This document shows positions 16,763 to 25,705 of a stretch of 64,000 bases of DNA, one piece after another; positions within the stretch are counted from its first letter, which is position 1; each line of letters opens with the position of its first letter. The notes beneath the pieces were generated by a model. The model saw only the letters and a list, made by a program, of their open reading frames with translations. It was not told where the DNA came from and did no database searches. This stretch comes from Streptomyces spectabilis (GTDB lineage Bacteria; Actinomycetota; Actinomycetes; Streptomycetales; Streptomycetaceae): positions 4,350,501 to 4,414,500 of the forward strand of contig NZ_CP023690.1 of the NCBI RefSeq assembly GCF_008704795.1, given 5' to 3'. Position numbers and translations under genes: made by a program.

Positions 16763-18292
16763 TCAGTGCGCCACCACCGGGATCTTCACCTCGTCCTCGA
16801 CGCCGTCGCCGTCGCCGGAGGCCGACTGGCCGCCGTTCTGGGCGCCGGTGTTGATGAACACGGCGGCGATCACCGCGGACGCGGCGAGGATGCCGACCGC
16901 CCACCAGATGGCGGCGGTGTAGCCCTCCACCATGGACTGGGCCGCGAGCAGCTTCTGCGCCGCCGGGGTGGTCGCGGAGGCCGCGTGGTCCTCGATGTAC
17001 GCCGTGGTCGCGGAGGCCGCGATGGTGTTCAGGAGGGCCGTGCCGATGGCGCCGCCGACCTGCTGCGAGGTGTTGACCATCGCGGAGGCGACACCGGCGT
17101 CACGCGGCTCGACGCCGTGCGTGGCGAGCGACATGGCGGGCATGAACGCCGTACCCATGCCGAGGCCGAGCAGCAGCTGCGCGGGCATGATCAGACCGGC
17201 GTACGAGGTGTCGACCTCCAGCTGCGTCAGGAGCAGCATGCCGACGGCGGCGACCAGGAAGCCCGGGGCCATCAGGTAGCGCGGGGGCACGCGGATCATC
17301 AGGCGGGTGCCGATCTGCGTGGAACCCGTGATCATGCCGACGATCATCGGCAGGAACGCGAAGCCCGTCTTGACCGGCGAGTAGCCCTTCACGATCTGCA
17401 GGTAGTACGTGAGGAACAGGAACAGGCCGAACATCGAGATGATCGCGAGGCCGAGCGACAGGTAGACGCCGCCGCGGTTGCGCTCGGTCAGCACGCGCAG
17501 CGGGAGCAGCGGGTTCTTGACCTTGGCTTCGGTGAGGACGAAGGCGGCGAGCAGCACGACGGACGCGACGAACATCGTGATGGTCACGCTGTCCGACCAG
17601 CCGTCGGACTCGGCCCGCGTGAAGCCGTAGACGAGCGCGACAAGACCGACCGTGGACAGCACGACGCCGGGGATGTCCAGCGGCGAGCGGTTGCGGCCGC
17701 CCTCGGGCTCACGGATCACGAAGTAGGCACCGGCGGCGGCGACGATCGCGAACGGGATGTTCACGAAGAACGTCCAGCGCCAGTTCAGGTACTCGGTGAG
17801 GAAGCCGCCGAGGATGAGGCCGACGGCGCCACCGCCACCGGCGATCGCACCGTAGATGCCGAACGCCTTGGCGCGCTCCTTGGCCTCGGTGAACATCACC
17901 GCGAGCAGGGAGAGCGCGGCGGGCGCGAGCAGCGCGCCGAACACGCCCTGGAGGGCGCGGGCGCCGAGCATCATGGCCTCGCCGGTCGCGGCGCCGCCGA
18001 GCGCGGAGGCCGCGGCGAAGCCGATGAGACCGGTGACGAAGGTGCGCTTACGGCCCCACAGGTCGGCGATGCGGCCGCCGAAGAGCAGCAGACCACCGAA
18101 GGCGAGGGCGTAGGCGGTGATGACCCACTGCTTGTTGCCCTCGGATATGCCGAGGTCCTCCTGGGCGGAGGGCAGCGCGATGTTCACGATGGTCGCGTCG
18201 AGGACGACCATCAGCTGGGCGAGCGCGATGAAGACGAGCGCCTTCCAGCGCTTTGGGTCGGGAGCGAGTGCTGTGACGGGTGATGCAGACAT
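16763..18292 (-). CDS. MFS drug exporter, DHA2 (EmrB/QacA-like) family
   Basis: A 509-residue, 14-helix exporter. Motif A is FGGRIADLWGRKRTFVTG (about 74-91), motif C is GGGGAVGLILGGFL (about 155), and helix 1 contains VVLDATIVNIALPSAQ. The ATG at 18292 follows AGGTGG. It is the second gene after tetR (18555-19223), separated by 250 bases of repeat-rich DNA, and probably in the same regulon. Substrate unknown. Confidence 0.9.
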   Translation of the reverse strand: MSASPVTALAPDPKRWKALVFIALAQLMVVLDATIVNIALPSAQEDLGISEGNKQWVITAYALAFGGLLLFGGRIADLWGRKRTFVTGLIGFAAASALGGAATGEAMMLGARALQGVFGALLAPAALSLLAVMFTEAKERAKAFGIYGAIAGGGGAVGLILGGFLTEYLNWRWTFFVNIPFAIVAAAGAYFVIREPEGGRNRSPLDIPGVVLSTVGLVALVYGFTRAESDGWSDSVTITMFVASVVLLAAFVLTEAKVKNPLLPLRVLTERNRGGVYLSLGLAIISMFGLFLFLTYYLQIVKGYSPVKTGFAFLPMIVGMITGSTQIGTRLMIRVPPRYLMAPGFLVAAVGMLLLTQLEVDTSYAGLIMPAQLLLGLGMGTAFMPAMSLATHGVEPRDAGVASAMVNTSQQVGGAIGTALLNTIAASATTAYIEDHAASATTPAAQKLLAAQSMVEGYTAAIWWAVGILAASAVIAAVFINTGAQNGGQSASGDGDGVEDEVKIPVVAH

Positions 18293-18330
18293 GGGTGGAG
18301 CCACCTAATGACGCAGGAGTGAACGAGGCG

Positions 18331-18417
18331 AGTGCTGATTCAGACGTAGTCGGCGAATGCTGAGTCAGGCGGTCGGTACAGACGTGGTTGCTTCAGGACG
18401 GACGTGGTTGCTTCAGG
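18331..18417. repeat. degenerate 20-bp tandem repeats between tetR and exporter gene
   Basis: GACGTGGTTGCTTCAGG occurs at 18381-18397 and again at 18401-18417 with a 20-base period. More diverged relatives (GTGCTGATTCAGACG, ATGCTGAGTCAGGCGG) extend leftwards. The common TCAGGCGG word also appears in the fruK-fruA array. No gene is seen in this 250-base gap. Confidence 0.65.
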
Positions 18418-18554
18418 CGGGGTGACGGAGACATGAGACACCGGGCGGGCGGGAGGGCGCATGGGCCGCGGGTCGTGAGGACGGCTCGTCCTTTGGTCCC
18501 CGGTCCGTGGGCCGGGGACCTGGGATGCCGGGGCCCCGGGCGGTCGCGCGCCGG

Positions 18555-19223
18555 TCAGTCGGCCTTCTGGCGTAGCTCCTCCAAGGTCGCGGGGTGTCCC
18601 GGAAGCTGTGAGCGGGCCGGTGCCATGAGGCCGTCCAGGAACAGCTGGAGATGGCGGTGCACGAAGCGGTCGAAGTCCAGGAGGCAGCCGCTGGACCCCG
18701 GCAGCGGCCGGGTCAGCTGCGACAGGGCGATCATCACGTCGGCGACGCCGATGTCGCGGCGCAGCTGACCCGCCGCGGCGGCGCGGTCCATGAGCCCCTG
18801 CACCGCGCCCTCGACGCGCATGCGGGCCGCGTGCAGTTCGGGGTGCTCGGGGTCGAGGGCTTCGGAGACGATCGGGCACAGGGCGCCGATGCGCTCGTCC
18901 ACCGCGGCGTGCGCGAAGCCGCGCAGTGCCTCGAAGGCGCTGTCCGGGTCCGCGTCGACGGCCTCGATCGCCTCCTCGGCGAGCAGCGAGACGCGGTCGG
19001 TGACGAAGAGCAGGACGTGGTGCACCAGTTCGCCGCGGTCGGGGAAGTGACGGTAGACCGTGGCGTTGCCGACGCCCGCGCGGCGCGCGATCTCGTCCAG
19101 CGGTACGTCGGGGCCGTGCTGCACGAACATCTCGCGTGCGGCGGCGACGATCCGCTCCCGGTTGCGCAGGGCGTCTGCCCGCGGACGCGGTGCGCTGCGC
19201 TGCGTGGCGGTGGCGGTGGACAC
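18555..19223 (-). CDS. TetR-family repressor of the adjacent exporter
   Basis: A 222-residue regulator. The N-terminal HTH spans about residues 20-65 (RERIVAAAREMF, DEIARRAGVGNATVYRHFPDRGELV). The C-terminal ligand domain is of the common SbtR-like type (DERIGALCPIVSEALDPEHPEL). The GTG at 19223 is preferred because GAGGAG lies 7 bases upstream. It precedes the exporter gene in the same orientation. Two matching palindromes upstream (19318-19375) are its likely operators. Confidence 0.88.
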   Translation of the reverse strand: MSTATATQRSAPRPRADALRNRERIVAAAREMFVQHGPDVPLDEIARRAGVGNATVYRHFPDRGELVHHVLLFVTDRVSLLAEEAIEAVDADPDSAFEALRGFAHAAVDERIGALCPIVSEALDPEHPELHAARMRVEGAVQGLMDRAAAAGQLRRDIGVADVMIALSQLTRPLPGSSGCLLDFDRFVHRHLQLFLDGLMAPARSQLPGHPATLEELRQKAD

Positions 19224-19317
19224 GGCAGTTCTCCTCGAAGCGGTCAAAGGCCTCAGGTTCGCAGGGGCCCGGGTGGCGGGTCCAACGAATTTCCCGGCGG
19301 GAGCTGAGGTACGCGTT

Positions 19318-19375
19318 CCGGGGAGTGGATCCCCGTTTCGCGCGACACCGGTCTAAACGGGGAGACGCTCCCCGG
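19318..19375. promoter_or_regulatory. pair of inverted-repeat operators upstream of tetR
   Basis: Two copies, in opposite orientation, of AAACGGGGA-N5-TCCCCGG: 19355-19375 forward and 19318-19338 reversed. Each has CGGGGA/TCCCCG arms with a 5-base centre, and the centres are 39 bases apart. They lie 95-150 bases upstream of the tetR start in the gap shared with the divergent protease gene. No other structure is obvious in this 357-base gap. Confidence 0.6.
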
Positions 19376-19580
19376 TTATTTCCCGCCTTCCATGTGACCT
19401 GCATCACATGTCGAAGGAGGGCTGTCGGGCCGCGTCACACCCCCGGCCCCGCTCCCCCGGAACTTTCCGAGAAACCCACGATCGGTCGCGCTCAGCGCGC
19501 GCCCCCGCACCCTCCGGCACAGGGTGATCGCACAGGGCGCAGCCGGACCCGGCGGCTGCCGCGGAGCGGAAGGCCCACGC

Positions 19581-20912
19581 ATGCAGCAGCCGACGTGGAA
19601 GGGCATAGGCCGGGGCCGCGGCACGGGGGCCCGGGGGCCGGGGCGGCCGCGCCGCCACCGGGCCGCCAGGGCCGTGGCCCTCGGCTCGGCCGCCGCGGTC
19701 GTGCTCGCCGTCACCACCTCCGCGAGCACCGGCCGCCTCCTCGCGGACACCCCGTCGGCCGCGGGCCCGGTCTCGCAGGCCCGGTCCACCGCGCTCGGCC
19801 CCTGCATGATCAGCGGCGAGCTCGGCGTCCAGATGTCGGAGGGCATCCCGACGGGCCCCGGCTACACCCGCTCCACCGGCACCGTGCGCGCCCTGAACCT
19901 GATGGTCGACTTCCCCGACGCCCCCGGCGAGGGCTCGGCGCTCGACCGGCTCGGGGAGTTCTTCCCGCAGACCTCCGACTGGTTCCGCACCAGCTCCTAC
20001 GGCCGCCTCGACTACCGGCCCGAGGTGCCGGTGTCCGACTGGCTGCGGATGCCGAAGCCGTTCAAGAAGTACGGGATAGAGCGCGGCGCGCCCTTCGACC
20101 CGGGCTACCGCGACCTGGTCCGGGACATCGTGACCGCCGCCGACCCGGACGTGGACTTTCGCGCGTACGACCTGCTCAACGTCCTCATCACGCCGAACGC
20201 GGGCCCCTCCGCGCTCGACACCGTCCTGTCGGTGACCTTCGCGGGCAACCACGAGGCACCGGTGGCCGACGGCGTGCCGATCGCCAACGCCTCCTTCGTG
20301 TACAGCCGCCAGGACGACGGCTCGGGCAGCTACGACCAGACGGGCTACCGGGTCCTGCCGCACGAGAACGGCCACGTCTTCGGCCTGCCGGACCTGTACA
20401 CGCGCGACGGCGGCGGCGCGGTCGGCCACTGGGACATCATGAGCGAGGACTGGGGCGCCAACAACGACCTGCTCGGCTGGCACAAGTGGAAGCTCGGCTG
20501 GCTCGACGACACCCAGGTCGACTGCGCCCCGTCGCGCGGCACCACGGAGCACCTGCTCACCCCGCTCGCCGGGCGCGGCGGCACGAAGCTGGTGTTCGTC
20601 CCCGCCGACGCGAAGACGGGGTACGCCGTGGAGCTGCGCACCCGCGCGGGCAACGACGAGGCGGTGTGCCGCCCCGGCGTGCTCGTGTACCGCGTGGACG
20701 CGGACGTCGACACCGGCCACGGCCCCATCGCGGTCACCGACGCGACCCGCGACAGCGGCGGCTGCACCCGCAGCCCGAACGTGCACGCGGAGCTGTCGGA
20801 CGCGCCGTTCACCCTCGGCGAGACCTTCACGGACCGCAGGGCGGGAGTGAAGGTGAAGGTGGCGGGCGTGGACCTGGACGGCAACCACCGGATCCTGGTC
20901 ACGCGCGACTGA
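19581..20912 (+). CDS. secreted M6-type metalloprotease domain protein
   Basis: A 443-residue exported zinc protease. A long basic leader (RRHRAARAVALGSAAAVVLAVTTSAS in overlapping parts, about 28-53) acts as signal peptide. The mature part contains the metzincin-like motif HENGHVFGLPD (about residue 260; two His and Glu for zinc and catalysis) followed by HWDIMSEDWGANN, matching M6/immune-inhibitor-A-like proteins. The C-terminal third is a beta-rich domain with YAVELRTRAG and three cysteines. The length is shorter than InhA, so it is a compact member. It is convergent with rho, 14 bases away. Confidence 0.87.
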   Translation: MQQPTWKGIGRGRGTGARGPGRPRRHRAARAVALGSAAAVVLAVTTSASTGRLLADTPSAAGPVSQARSTALGPCMISGELGVQMSEGIPTGPGYTRSTGTVRALNLMVDFPDAPGEGSALDRLGEFFPQTSDWFRTSSYGRLDYRPEVPVSDWLRMPKPFKKYGIERGAPFDPGYRDLVRDIVTAADPDVDFRAYDLLNVLITPNAGPSALDTVLSVTFAGNHEAPVADGVPIANASFVYSRQDDGSGSYDQTGYRVLPHENGHVFGLPDLYTRDGGGAVGHWDIMSEDWGANNDLLGWHKWKLGWLDDTQVDCAPSRGTTEHLLTPLAGRGGTKLVFVPADAKTGYAVELRTRAGNDEAVCRPGVLVYRVDADVDTGHGPIAVTDATRDSGGCTRSPNVHAELSDAPFTLGETFTDRRAGVKVKVAGVDLDGNHRILVTRD

Positions 20913-20926
20913 GGCCCCGGACCCGC

Positions 20927-22081
20927 TCACGCCGCGAGGGCGGCACCCGGCACGGACAGGCGCACCTGCCGCAGGAACGCCGCGTTGCTGGGCGCCTTGC
21001 GCAGCTGGTCGAGCAGCGCCTCGGCCCCCTCGCGCCCGTCGCGGCGGCCGAGCGCCCGCCGCAGACCGCGCATGGCCGCCAACTCGCTCTCCGGTACGAG
21101 GAGTTCCTCGCGCCGGGTGCCGGAAGGGGTGACGTCGACGGCCGGGAAGACCCGGCGGTCGGCGAGCGTGCGGTCGAGGCGCAGCTCCATGTTCCCGGTG
21201 GACTTGAGCTCCTCGAAGTAGTACTCGTCGGCGCGCGAGCCCGTCTCCACCAGGACGGTGGCGAGCATGGTCAGGGAGCCGCCCTCCTCGGCGAGGCGCG
21301 CGGCGCCGAAGAGCCGCTTGGGCCCCTGCACGGAGGCCGCGTCGACGCCGCCGCTGAGGGTGCGGCCGCCGCTCGCCGCGGTGTTGTTGTACGCGCGGCA
21401 CAGCCGGGTCAGCGAGTCGAAGAGCATGACGACGTCCTTGCCGTCCTCGACGAGCCGCTTGGCGCGCTCGACGGCGAGTTCGGCGAGGGTGACGTGTGCC
21501 TTGGGCCCCTTGTCGAAGGTGGAGGCGAGCACCTCGCCGCGCACGGCGCGGCGCATCTCGGTGACCTCTTCGGGCCGCTCGTCGAGCAGGACGACCATGA
21601 CGTGGCACTCGGGGTGGTTGACGGCGACGGCGTCCGCGAGCTGGCGCAGCAGCACGGTCTTGCCGGTGCGCGGCGGGGCGACGATCAGGCCGCGCTGCCC
21701 CTTGCCGACGGGCGCCACCAGGTCGACGAGGCGCGGGGCGAGGGAGCCGCCCGGCGTCTCCAGGCGCAGCCGCTCGCGCGGGTGCAGCGGGGTGAGGTCG
21801 GCGAACCGGGGCCTGGCGCGCAGGCCTTGGGGCAGACGGCCGTTGACGCGGGTGACCTCGGCGAGGACACGGGGCCGCGGGCCGCAGGTGCCCTCGACGA
21901 AGTCGCCCGCCCGCAGGCCGAGCCGGCGGACGAGGGCGGCCGGGACGAGGACGTCGCCGGGCCCGGGCAGGCACCCCGCGGCGCGCAGCTGCCCGTCGAC
22001 CTTCGCGATGTCCAGGACACCGCTGTGGATCCGCAGGCCGGCCGCGGGATCCGTGGGGATGGTGGTCTGAGTGGGGTTCAT
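20927..22081 (-). CDS. short Rho-like transcription termination factor
   Basis: A 384-residue Rho paralogue. Visible features: a reduced N-terminal RNA-binding OB fold (about 20-100), the P-loop GKGQRGLIVAPPRTGKTVLL (about 126-145), Walker B VVMLFDSLTRLCRAYNN, the R-loop region ASGGRTLSGGVDA, and GSRADEYYFEELKSTGNMEL (about 285-304). The long charged insertion typical of the main Streptomyces Rho (about 700 residues) is missing, so this is probably an accessory Rho, not the essential copy. AAAGGA lies about 11 bases before the ATG. A 350-base upstream region could be a regulated leader. Confidence 0.88.
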   Translation of the reverse strand: MNPTQTTIPTDPAAGLRIHSGVLDIAKVDGQLRAAGCLPGPGDVLVPAALVRRLGLRAGDFVEGTCGPRPRVLAEVTRVNGRLPQGLRARPRFADLTPLHPRERLRLETPGGSLAPRLVDLVAPVGKGQRGLIVAPPRTGKTVLLRQLADAVAVNHPECHVMVVLLDERPEEVTEMRRAVRGEVLASTFDKGPKAHVTLAELAVERAKRLVEDGKDVVMLFDSLTRLCRAYNNTAASGGRTLSGGVDAASVQGPKRLFGAARLAEEGGSLTMLATVLVETGSRADEYYFEELKSTGNMELRLDRTLADRRVFPAVDVTPSGTRREELLVPESELAAMRGLRRALGRRDGREGAEALLDQLRKAPSNAAFLRQVRLSVPGAALAA

Positions 22082-22435
22082 GGTGGTGGGTGGTCCTTTC
22101 GCGGAAGACGCGGGACGTGCGCGAGTGCGCGGAGAAGGCCGGTCGCGAGGGTCCGTGACACAGGGTGGCGACGGATCGTTGCCTCGTACGACGGCTTGAT
22201 CGGAGTAAGAGTCCGGACCGGGCGAAGAGCGCACCGAGTCGGAGAACGAAGGCACGGCGCCCAGAGGGGGCGTACACACGTGCTGTTCGCACCGTAGCAC
22301 ACGACCTGGCGTGCACGGCCTGCCGCGCAGGGGATCTTGAGCTTCCGCACGCCGGTGACGCTGTGTGCGTGATCGCGTACGTTCGGTTTCCTCGCGGGTC
22401 GTGCTCGGCGGCCCCGGCAGGCAGGAGGACCGCTC
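22082..22435. other. intergenic region between rho-like gene and secreted-protein remnant
   Basis: This 354-base divergent gap should carry the rho-like promoter and leader. A minus-strand TGCTACGGT near 22290 resembles a -10 region but has no clear -35. I see no RNA gene, palindrome longer than 8 bp, or coding frame with convincing codon use. Confidence 0.4.
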
Positions 22436-22631
22436 ATGCGTCGTATCGCCCTCGCCCTCGGCTCCGTCGTCGCGGCCGGAACGCTGGCCCTGGCGGTGCC
22501 GGGTTCCGCGCTCGCGGCCGAGGGGGTGCTGGTCGTACCCCGCGTCGGACTGCGGCGGCGCGCCCATCGAGGTCGTCGGCTCCCGGGCCTCCACGATCTC
22601 GGCGTTCGGCGCGAACGTATACATCCCCTGA
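22436..22631 (+). pseudogene. remnant of a small secreted protein gene (internal deletion/frameshift)
   Basis: The first frame gives an intact signal peptide, MRRIALALGSVVAAGTLALA through ALAAEGVLVV, with GGCAGGAGG upstream. The frame then becomes arginine-rich nonsense. The next frame carries the expected C-terminus, DCGGAPIEVVGSRASTISAF followed by GANVYIP and a TGA at 22629-22631. The Cys-containing middle seen in related small exported Streptomyces proteins (recollection) is missing, so an out-of-frame internal deletion near 22540 is the simplest explanation. Confidence 0.65.
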
Positions 22632-22716
22632 AGGGTGATCGGACAGGCGGGCGGGGGTAACAGAGTGGAGCGTGCCAGCGCCCTCGGGGCGATCTCTTCA
22701 GGGAGGCCGAACGACC

Positions 22717-23532
22717 ATGGCTGACAGCCGCGTTGTCCTCGTCACCGGCGGCGGTACCGGCATCGGCGCCGCCACCGCCCGCCAGTTGAGCGCCACCGGG
22801 CACCAGGTGGTCGTCTCCGGGCGGCGCCCGGAGCCGCTGCGCCAGGTCGCCGAGGAGACCGGCGCGCTCGCCCACCCCGCCGACGCGGCCGACCCCGAGG
22901 CCGTCGCCGGTCTCGTCGCGGCGGCCGTCGAGGCGTACGGACGGCTCGACGGCGTCGTCCTGAACGCCGGGACCGGCCGCCCGGGGGCCGTCGGCGACGT
23001 GACCCCCGAGGACTGGGAGACCGTTCTCACCACCAACCTCACCGGCCCCTTCCACCTGCTGCGCGCCGCGCTGCCGCACCTCCTTGAGACCCGTGGCTCG
23101 GTCGTCGCCGTCGCCTCGGTCTCCGCCCTTCGCAACGGCGTCGGCAACGCCGCGTACGCCACCTCCAAGGCGGCGCTCCTCCAGCTCTGCCGCTCCGTCG
23201 CCGTCGACTACGGGGCGCTGGGCGTGCGCGCCAACACCGTCTGCCCCAGCTGGGTGCGCACGGAGATGGCGGACCGGCGCATGGACATGTTCGCCCGGTC
23301 CGCCCGGCTCGGCACCGGCGAGGAGGGGCTCGACGCCGCGTACGAACAGGCGACGCGGCTGATCCCGGCGGGCCGCCCCGGCTCCCCGGAGGAGGTCGCC
23401 GAGGCGATCGCCTGGCTGCTCTCGCCCGCCGCGTCGTTCGTCAACGGCGCGACGCTCACGGTCGACGGCGGCGTGACGGCGGTCGACCCGGGCACGGTCG
23501 CCTTCGGTTTCGACATCTCGAGGCGGGACTAG
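22717..23532 (+). CDS. SDR family oxidoreductase
   Basis: A 271-residue short-chain dehydrogenase/reductase. The cofactor loop is TGGGTGIGAATA (about 9-20), followed by NAG at about 85 and the catalytic Ser-Tyr-x-x-x-Lys set in VASVSALRNGVGNAAYATSKAAL (about 138-160). SGRRPEP after strand 2 favours NADP(H). There is a short insertion (MADRRMDMFARSARLGTGEE) before the last helices. The ATG at 22717 is preceded by GGGAGG about 9 bases away. It stands alone, so the substrate cannot be inferred. Confidence 0.88.
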   Translation: MADSRVVLVTGGGTGIGAATARQLSATGHQVVVSGRRPEPLRQVAEETGALAHPADAADPEAVAGLVAAAVEAYGRLDGVVLNAGTGRPGAVGDVTPEDWETVLTTNLTGPFHLLRAALPHLLETRGSVVAVASVSALRNGVGNAAYATSKAALLQLCRSVAVDYGALGVRANTVCPSWVRTEMADRRMDMFARSARLGTGEEGLDAAYEQATRLIPAGRPGSPEEVAEAIAWLLSPAASFVNGATLTVDGGVTAVDPGTVAFGFDISRRD

Positions 23533-23637
23533 CCGTCCGGCCGCGCACCCCGAGCAGCCCCGGGCACCTGGCCAAGTCCCTGTTCACAGGCCGTTAAGCA
23601 GTGCCGCTGACGGCCCATCACGACGTACGGTTCTGAC

Positions 23638-24153
23638 ATGCCCGAACTCCAGCGCCTGCGCGCAGACCACGCCCCGGCCCTGCTCGCCTTCGAGCGGGAG
23701 AACCGCGCCTACTTCGCCGCGTCGGTCCCGGACCGCGGTGACGCCTACTTCGCCGCGTTCGACGAGCGCCACCGCGCGCTGCTCGCCGAGCAGGAGACGG
23801 GGGCCTGCCACTTCCACGTCGTGGTCGGCGGCGACGGCGAGATCCTCGGGCGGGTCAACCTGGTGGACGTGGCGGGCGGTTCGGCCGAGCTCGGCTACCG
23901 CATCGCCAAGAAGGCCACCTCCCAGGGGCTCGCCACATCGGTGGTGCGGCAGGTGTGCGTCCTCGCCGCCGCCGAGTACGGCCTGACGTCGCTGCGCGCC
24001 GAGACCACCACCGACAACCCCGGCTCGCAGGCCGTGCTCGCCCGCACCGGCTTCGTGCCCGCCGGGGAGATCGTCCTCGACGACCGCCCCGGGGTCCGCT
24101 ACGTCCGCGACCTGACCGGCCCGGACGTCCGTCCGGCGGCTACAGGAAGCTGA
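23638..24153 (+). CDS. GNAT acetyltransferase, RimJ/RimL-like
   Basis: A 171-residue N-acetyltransferase. Typical features are LQRLRADHAPALLAFERENRAYF at the start in overlapping parts, EILGRVNLVDVAGGSAELGYRIAKKATSQGLAT (acetyl-CoA binding beta4-alpha3, about 80-110) and NPGSQAVLARTGFVPAGE near the end. The RimJ/RimL subgroup modifies ribosomal proteins or small molecules; the target here is unknown. Its 3' end overlaps the convergent aldehyde dehydrogenase gene by 14 bases. Confidence 0.87.
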   Translation: MPELQRLRADHAPALLAFERENRAYFAASVPDRGDAYFAAFDERHRALLAEQETGACHFHVVVGGDGEILGRVNLVDVAGGSAELGYRIAKKATSQGLATSVVRQVCVLAAAEYGLTSLRAETTTDNPGSQAVLARTGFVPAGEIVLDDRPGVRYVRDLTGPDVRPAATGS

Positions 24154-25666
24154 CGTTCTGCGCGAGCGCGAGCCCGCCCGAGTAGTTGACGGTGTTCGTG
24201 GCGGACCGCATGTACGCGCGCCAGGCGTCGGACCCCGACTCGCGCCCGCCGCCGGTCTCCTTCTCGCCGCCGAAGGCCCCGCCGATCTCCGCGCCCGACG
24301 TGCCGATGTTGACGTTCACGATGCCGCAGTCGGAGCCCTCGGCCGACAGGAACAGCTCGGCCTCGCGCTGGTCACGCGTGAAGACGCTCGACGAGAGCCC
24401 CTGCGGCACGTCGTTGTGCAGCGCGATCGCCTCGTCGAAGTCGCCGTACGTCAGCACGTAGAGGATCGGCGCGAAGGTCTCCTCGCGCACCACCCCGGTC
24501 TGCGTGCCGACGCGCATCACGACGGGTTCCACGTACGCCGCGTCGGGCGCGATGTCGGCGAGGCGGCGCTGACCGCCCGCGAGGACCTTGCCGCCCTCGG
24601 CCTGGGCCCGGCCGACGGCCTCCTGCATACGGTCGAGGGCGGGCAGCGAGACCAGCGGCCCCACCAGCGTCGACGCGTCGAAGGGGTCCCCGACGGGCAG
24701 CTTCCGGTACGCGCCCGCGAGCCGCCCCACCAGCGCGTCCACGACGTCCTCGTGCACGATGAGGCGGCGAAGGGTCGTGCACCGCTGCCCCGCCGTGCCC
24801 GCCGCGGCGAACACCACGCTCCGCACGGCCAGGTCGAGGTCCGCCGAGGGCGCGACGACGGCCGCGTTGTTGCCGCCGAGTTCGAGCAGCGAGCGCCCGA
24901 AGCGGGCGGCGACCCGCGGCCCCACCTCGCGCCCCATGCGCGTGGACCCGGTGGCGCTGACGAGCGCCACCCGCGGATGGTCCACGAGCCGCTCCCCCAC
25001 GGCCCGGCCGCCGAGCAGCAGCCGGTGCACGCCGGCCGGGGCGCCCACGTCGTCGGCGGCCCGGTCGAGCAGCCGCGCGCACGCGAGCGAGACCAGCGGC
25101 GTCAGCTCGGACGGCTTCCACACCACGGTGTCGCCGCAGGCCAGGGCGACGGCGGTGTTCCAGGACCAGACGGCGGCCGGGAAGTTGAACGCGGAGATCA
25201 CACCGACGACCCCGAGCGGATGCCAGGTCTCCGCGAGCCGGTGCCCCGGGCGCTCGGACGCGATGGTCCGCCCGTACAGCTGGCGCGAGAGGCCCACCGC
25301 GAAGTCGCAGACGTCGATCATCTCCTGCACCTCGCCGAGCGCCTCCGAGCGGATCTTGCCCGCCTCGACGGTGATCAGATCGGCGACGTCCTCCTTGTGC
25401 TCCCGCAGCAACTCGCCCAGGCGCCGCACCAGTTCCCCCCGGCGCGGCGGCGGAACCGCCCGCCACTCCAGGAACGCCTCGTGCGCGGCGGCGACGGCCT
25501 CCTCGACGGCCTCCGGCGCGGCCGCGGCGAGCGCGAACAAGCCCTCACCGGTGATCGGCGTACGGGCCTGGATCCCCCGTCCTTCGGGAATCTCGGCCCC
25601 GACGCGGGAGAGGGCGTCGTGGGCGCGACGGCGGAGGGTGTCGGTGGCGGGGAGGGTGGGCGGCAC
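24140..25666 (-). CDS. aldehyde dehydrogenase, L-piperidine-6-carboxylate dehydrogenase-like
   Basis: A 508-residue ALDH7/AmaB-type enzyme expected to oxidise piperidine-6-carboxylate (2-aminoadipate semialdehyde) to 2-aminoadipate with NAD+. Motifs: GVISAFNFPAAVWSWNTAVAL (about 153-173), catalytic Glu in LLELGGNNAAVV (about 266), and catalytic Cys in AAGTAGQRCTTLRR (about 300). ETFAPILYV and NVNIGTSGAEIGGAFGGEKETGGGRE near the end are diagnostic of the ALDH7 group. The neighbours (2-oxoadipate dioxygenase/decarboxylase-like and an FAD amine oxidoreductase) support a pipecolate/lysine degradation role. Confidence 0.88.
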   Translation of the reverse strand: MPPTLPATDTLRRRAHDALSRVGAEIPEGRGIQARTPITGEGLFALAAAAPEAVEEAVAAAHEAFLEWRAVPPPRRGELVRRLGELLREHKEDVADLITVEAGKIRSEALGEVQEMIDVCDFAVGLSRQLYGRTIASERPGHRLAETWHPLGVVGVISAFNFPAAVWSWNTAVALACGDTVVWKPSELTPLVSLACARLLDRAADDVGAPAGVHRLLLGGRAVGERLVDHPRVALVSATGSTRMGREVGPRVAARFGRSLLELGGNNAAVVAPSADLDLAVRSVVFAAAGTAGQRCTTLRRLIVHEDVVDALVGRLAGAYRKLPVGDPFDASTLVGPLVSLPALDRMQEAVGRAQAEGGKVLAGGQRRLADIAPDAAYVEPVVMRVGTQTGVVREETFAPILYVLTYGDFDEAIALHNDVPQGLSSSVFTRDQREAELFLSAEGSDCGIVNVNIGTSGAEIGGAFGGEKETGGGRESGSDAWRAYMRSATNTVNYSGGLALAQNVSFL

Positions 25667-25705
25667 GGAAGTCTCCTTCGGAGAGGGGCGGAGGGACAGA
25701 ATCAG

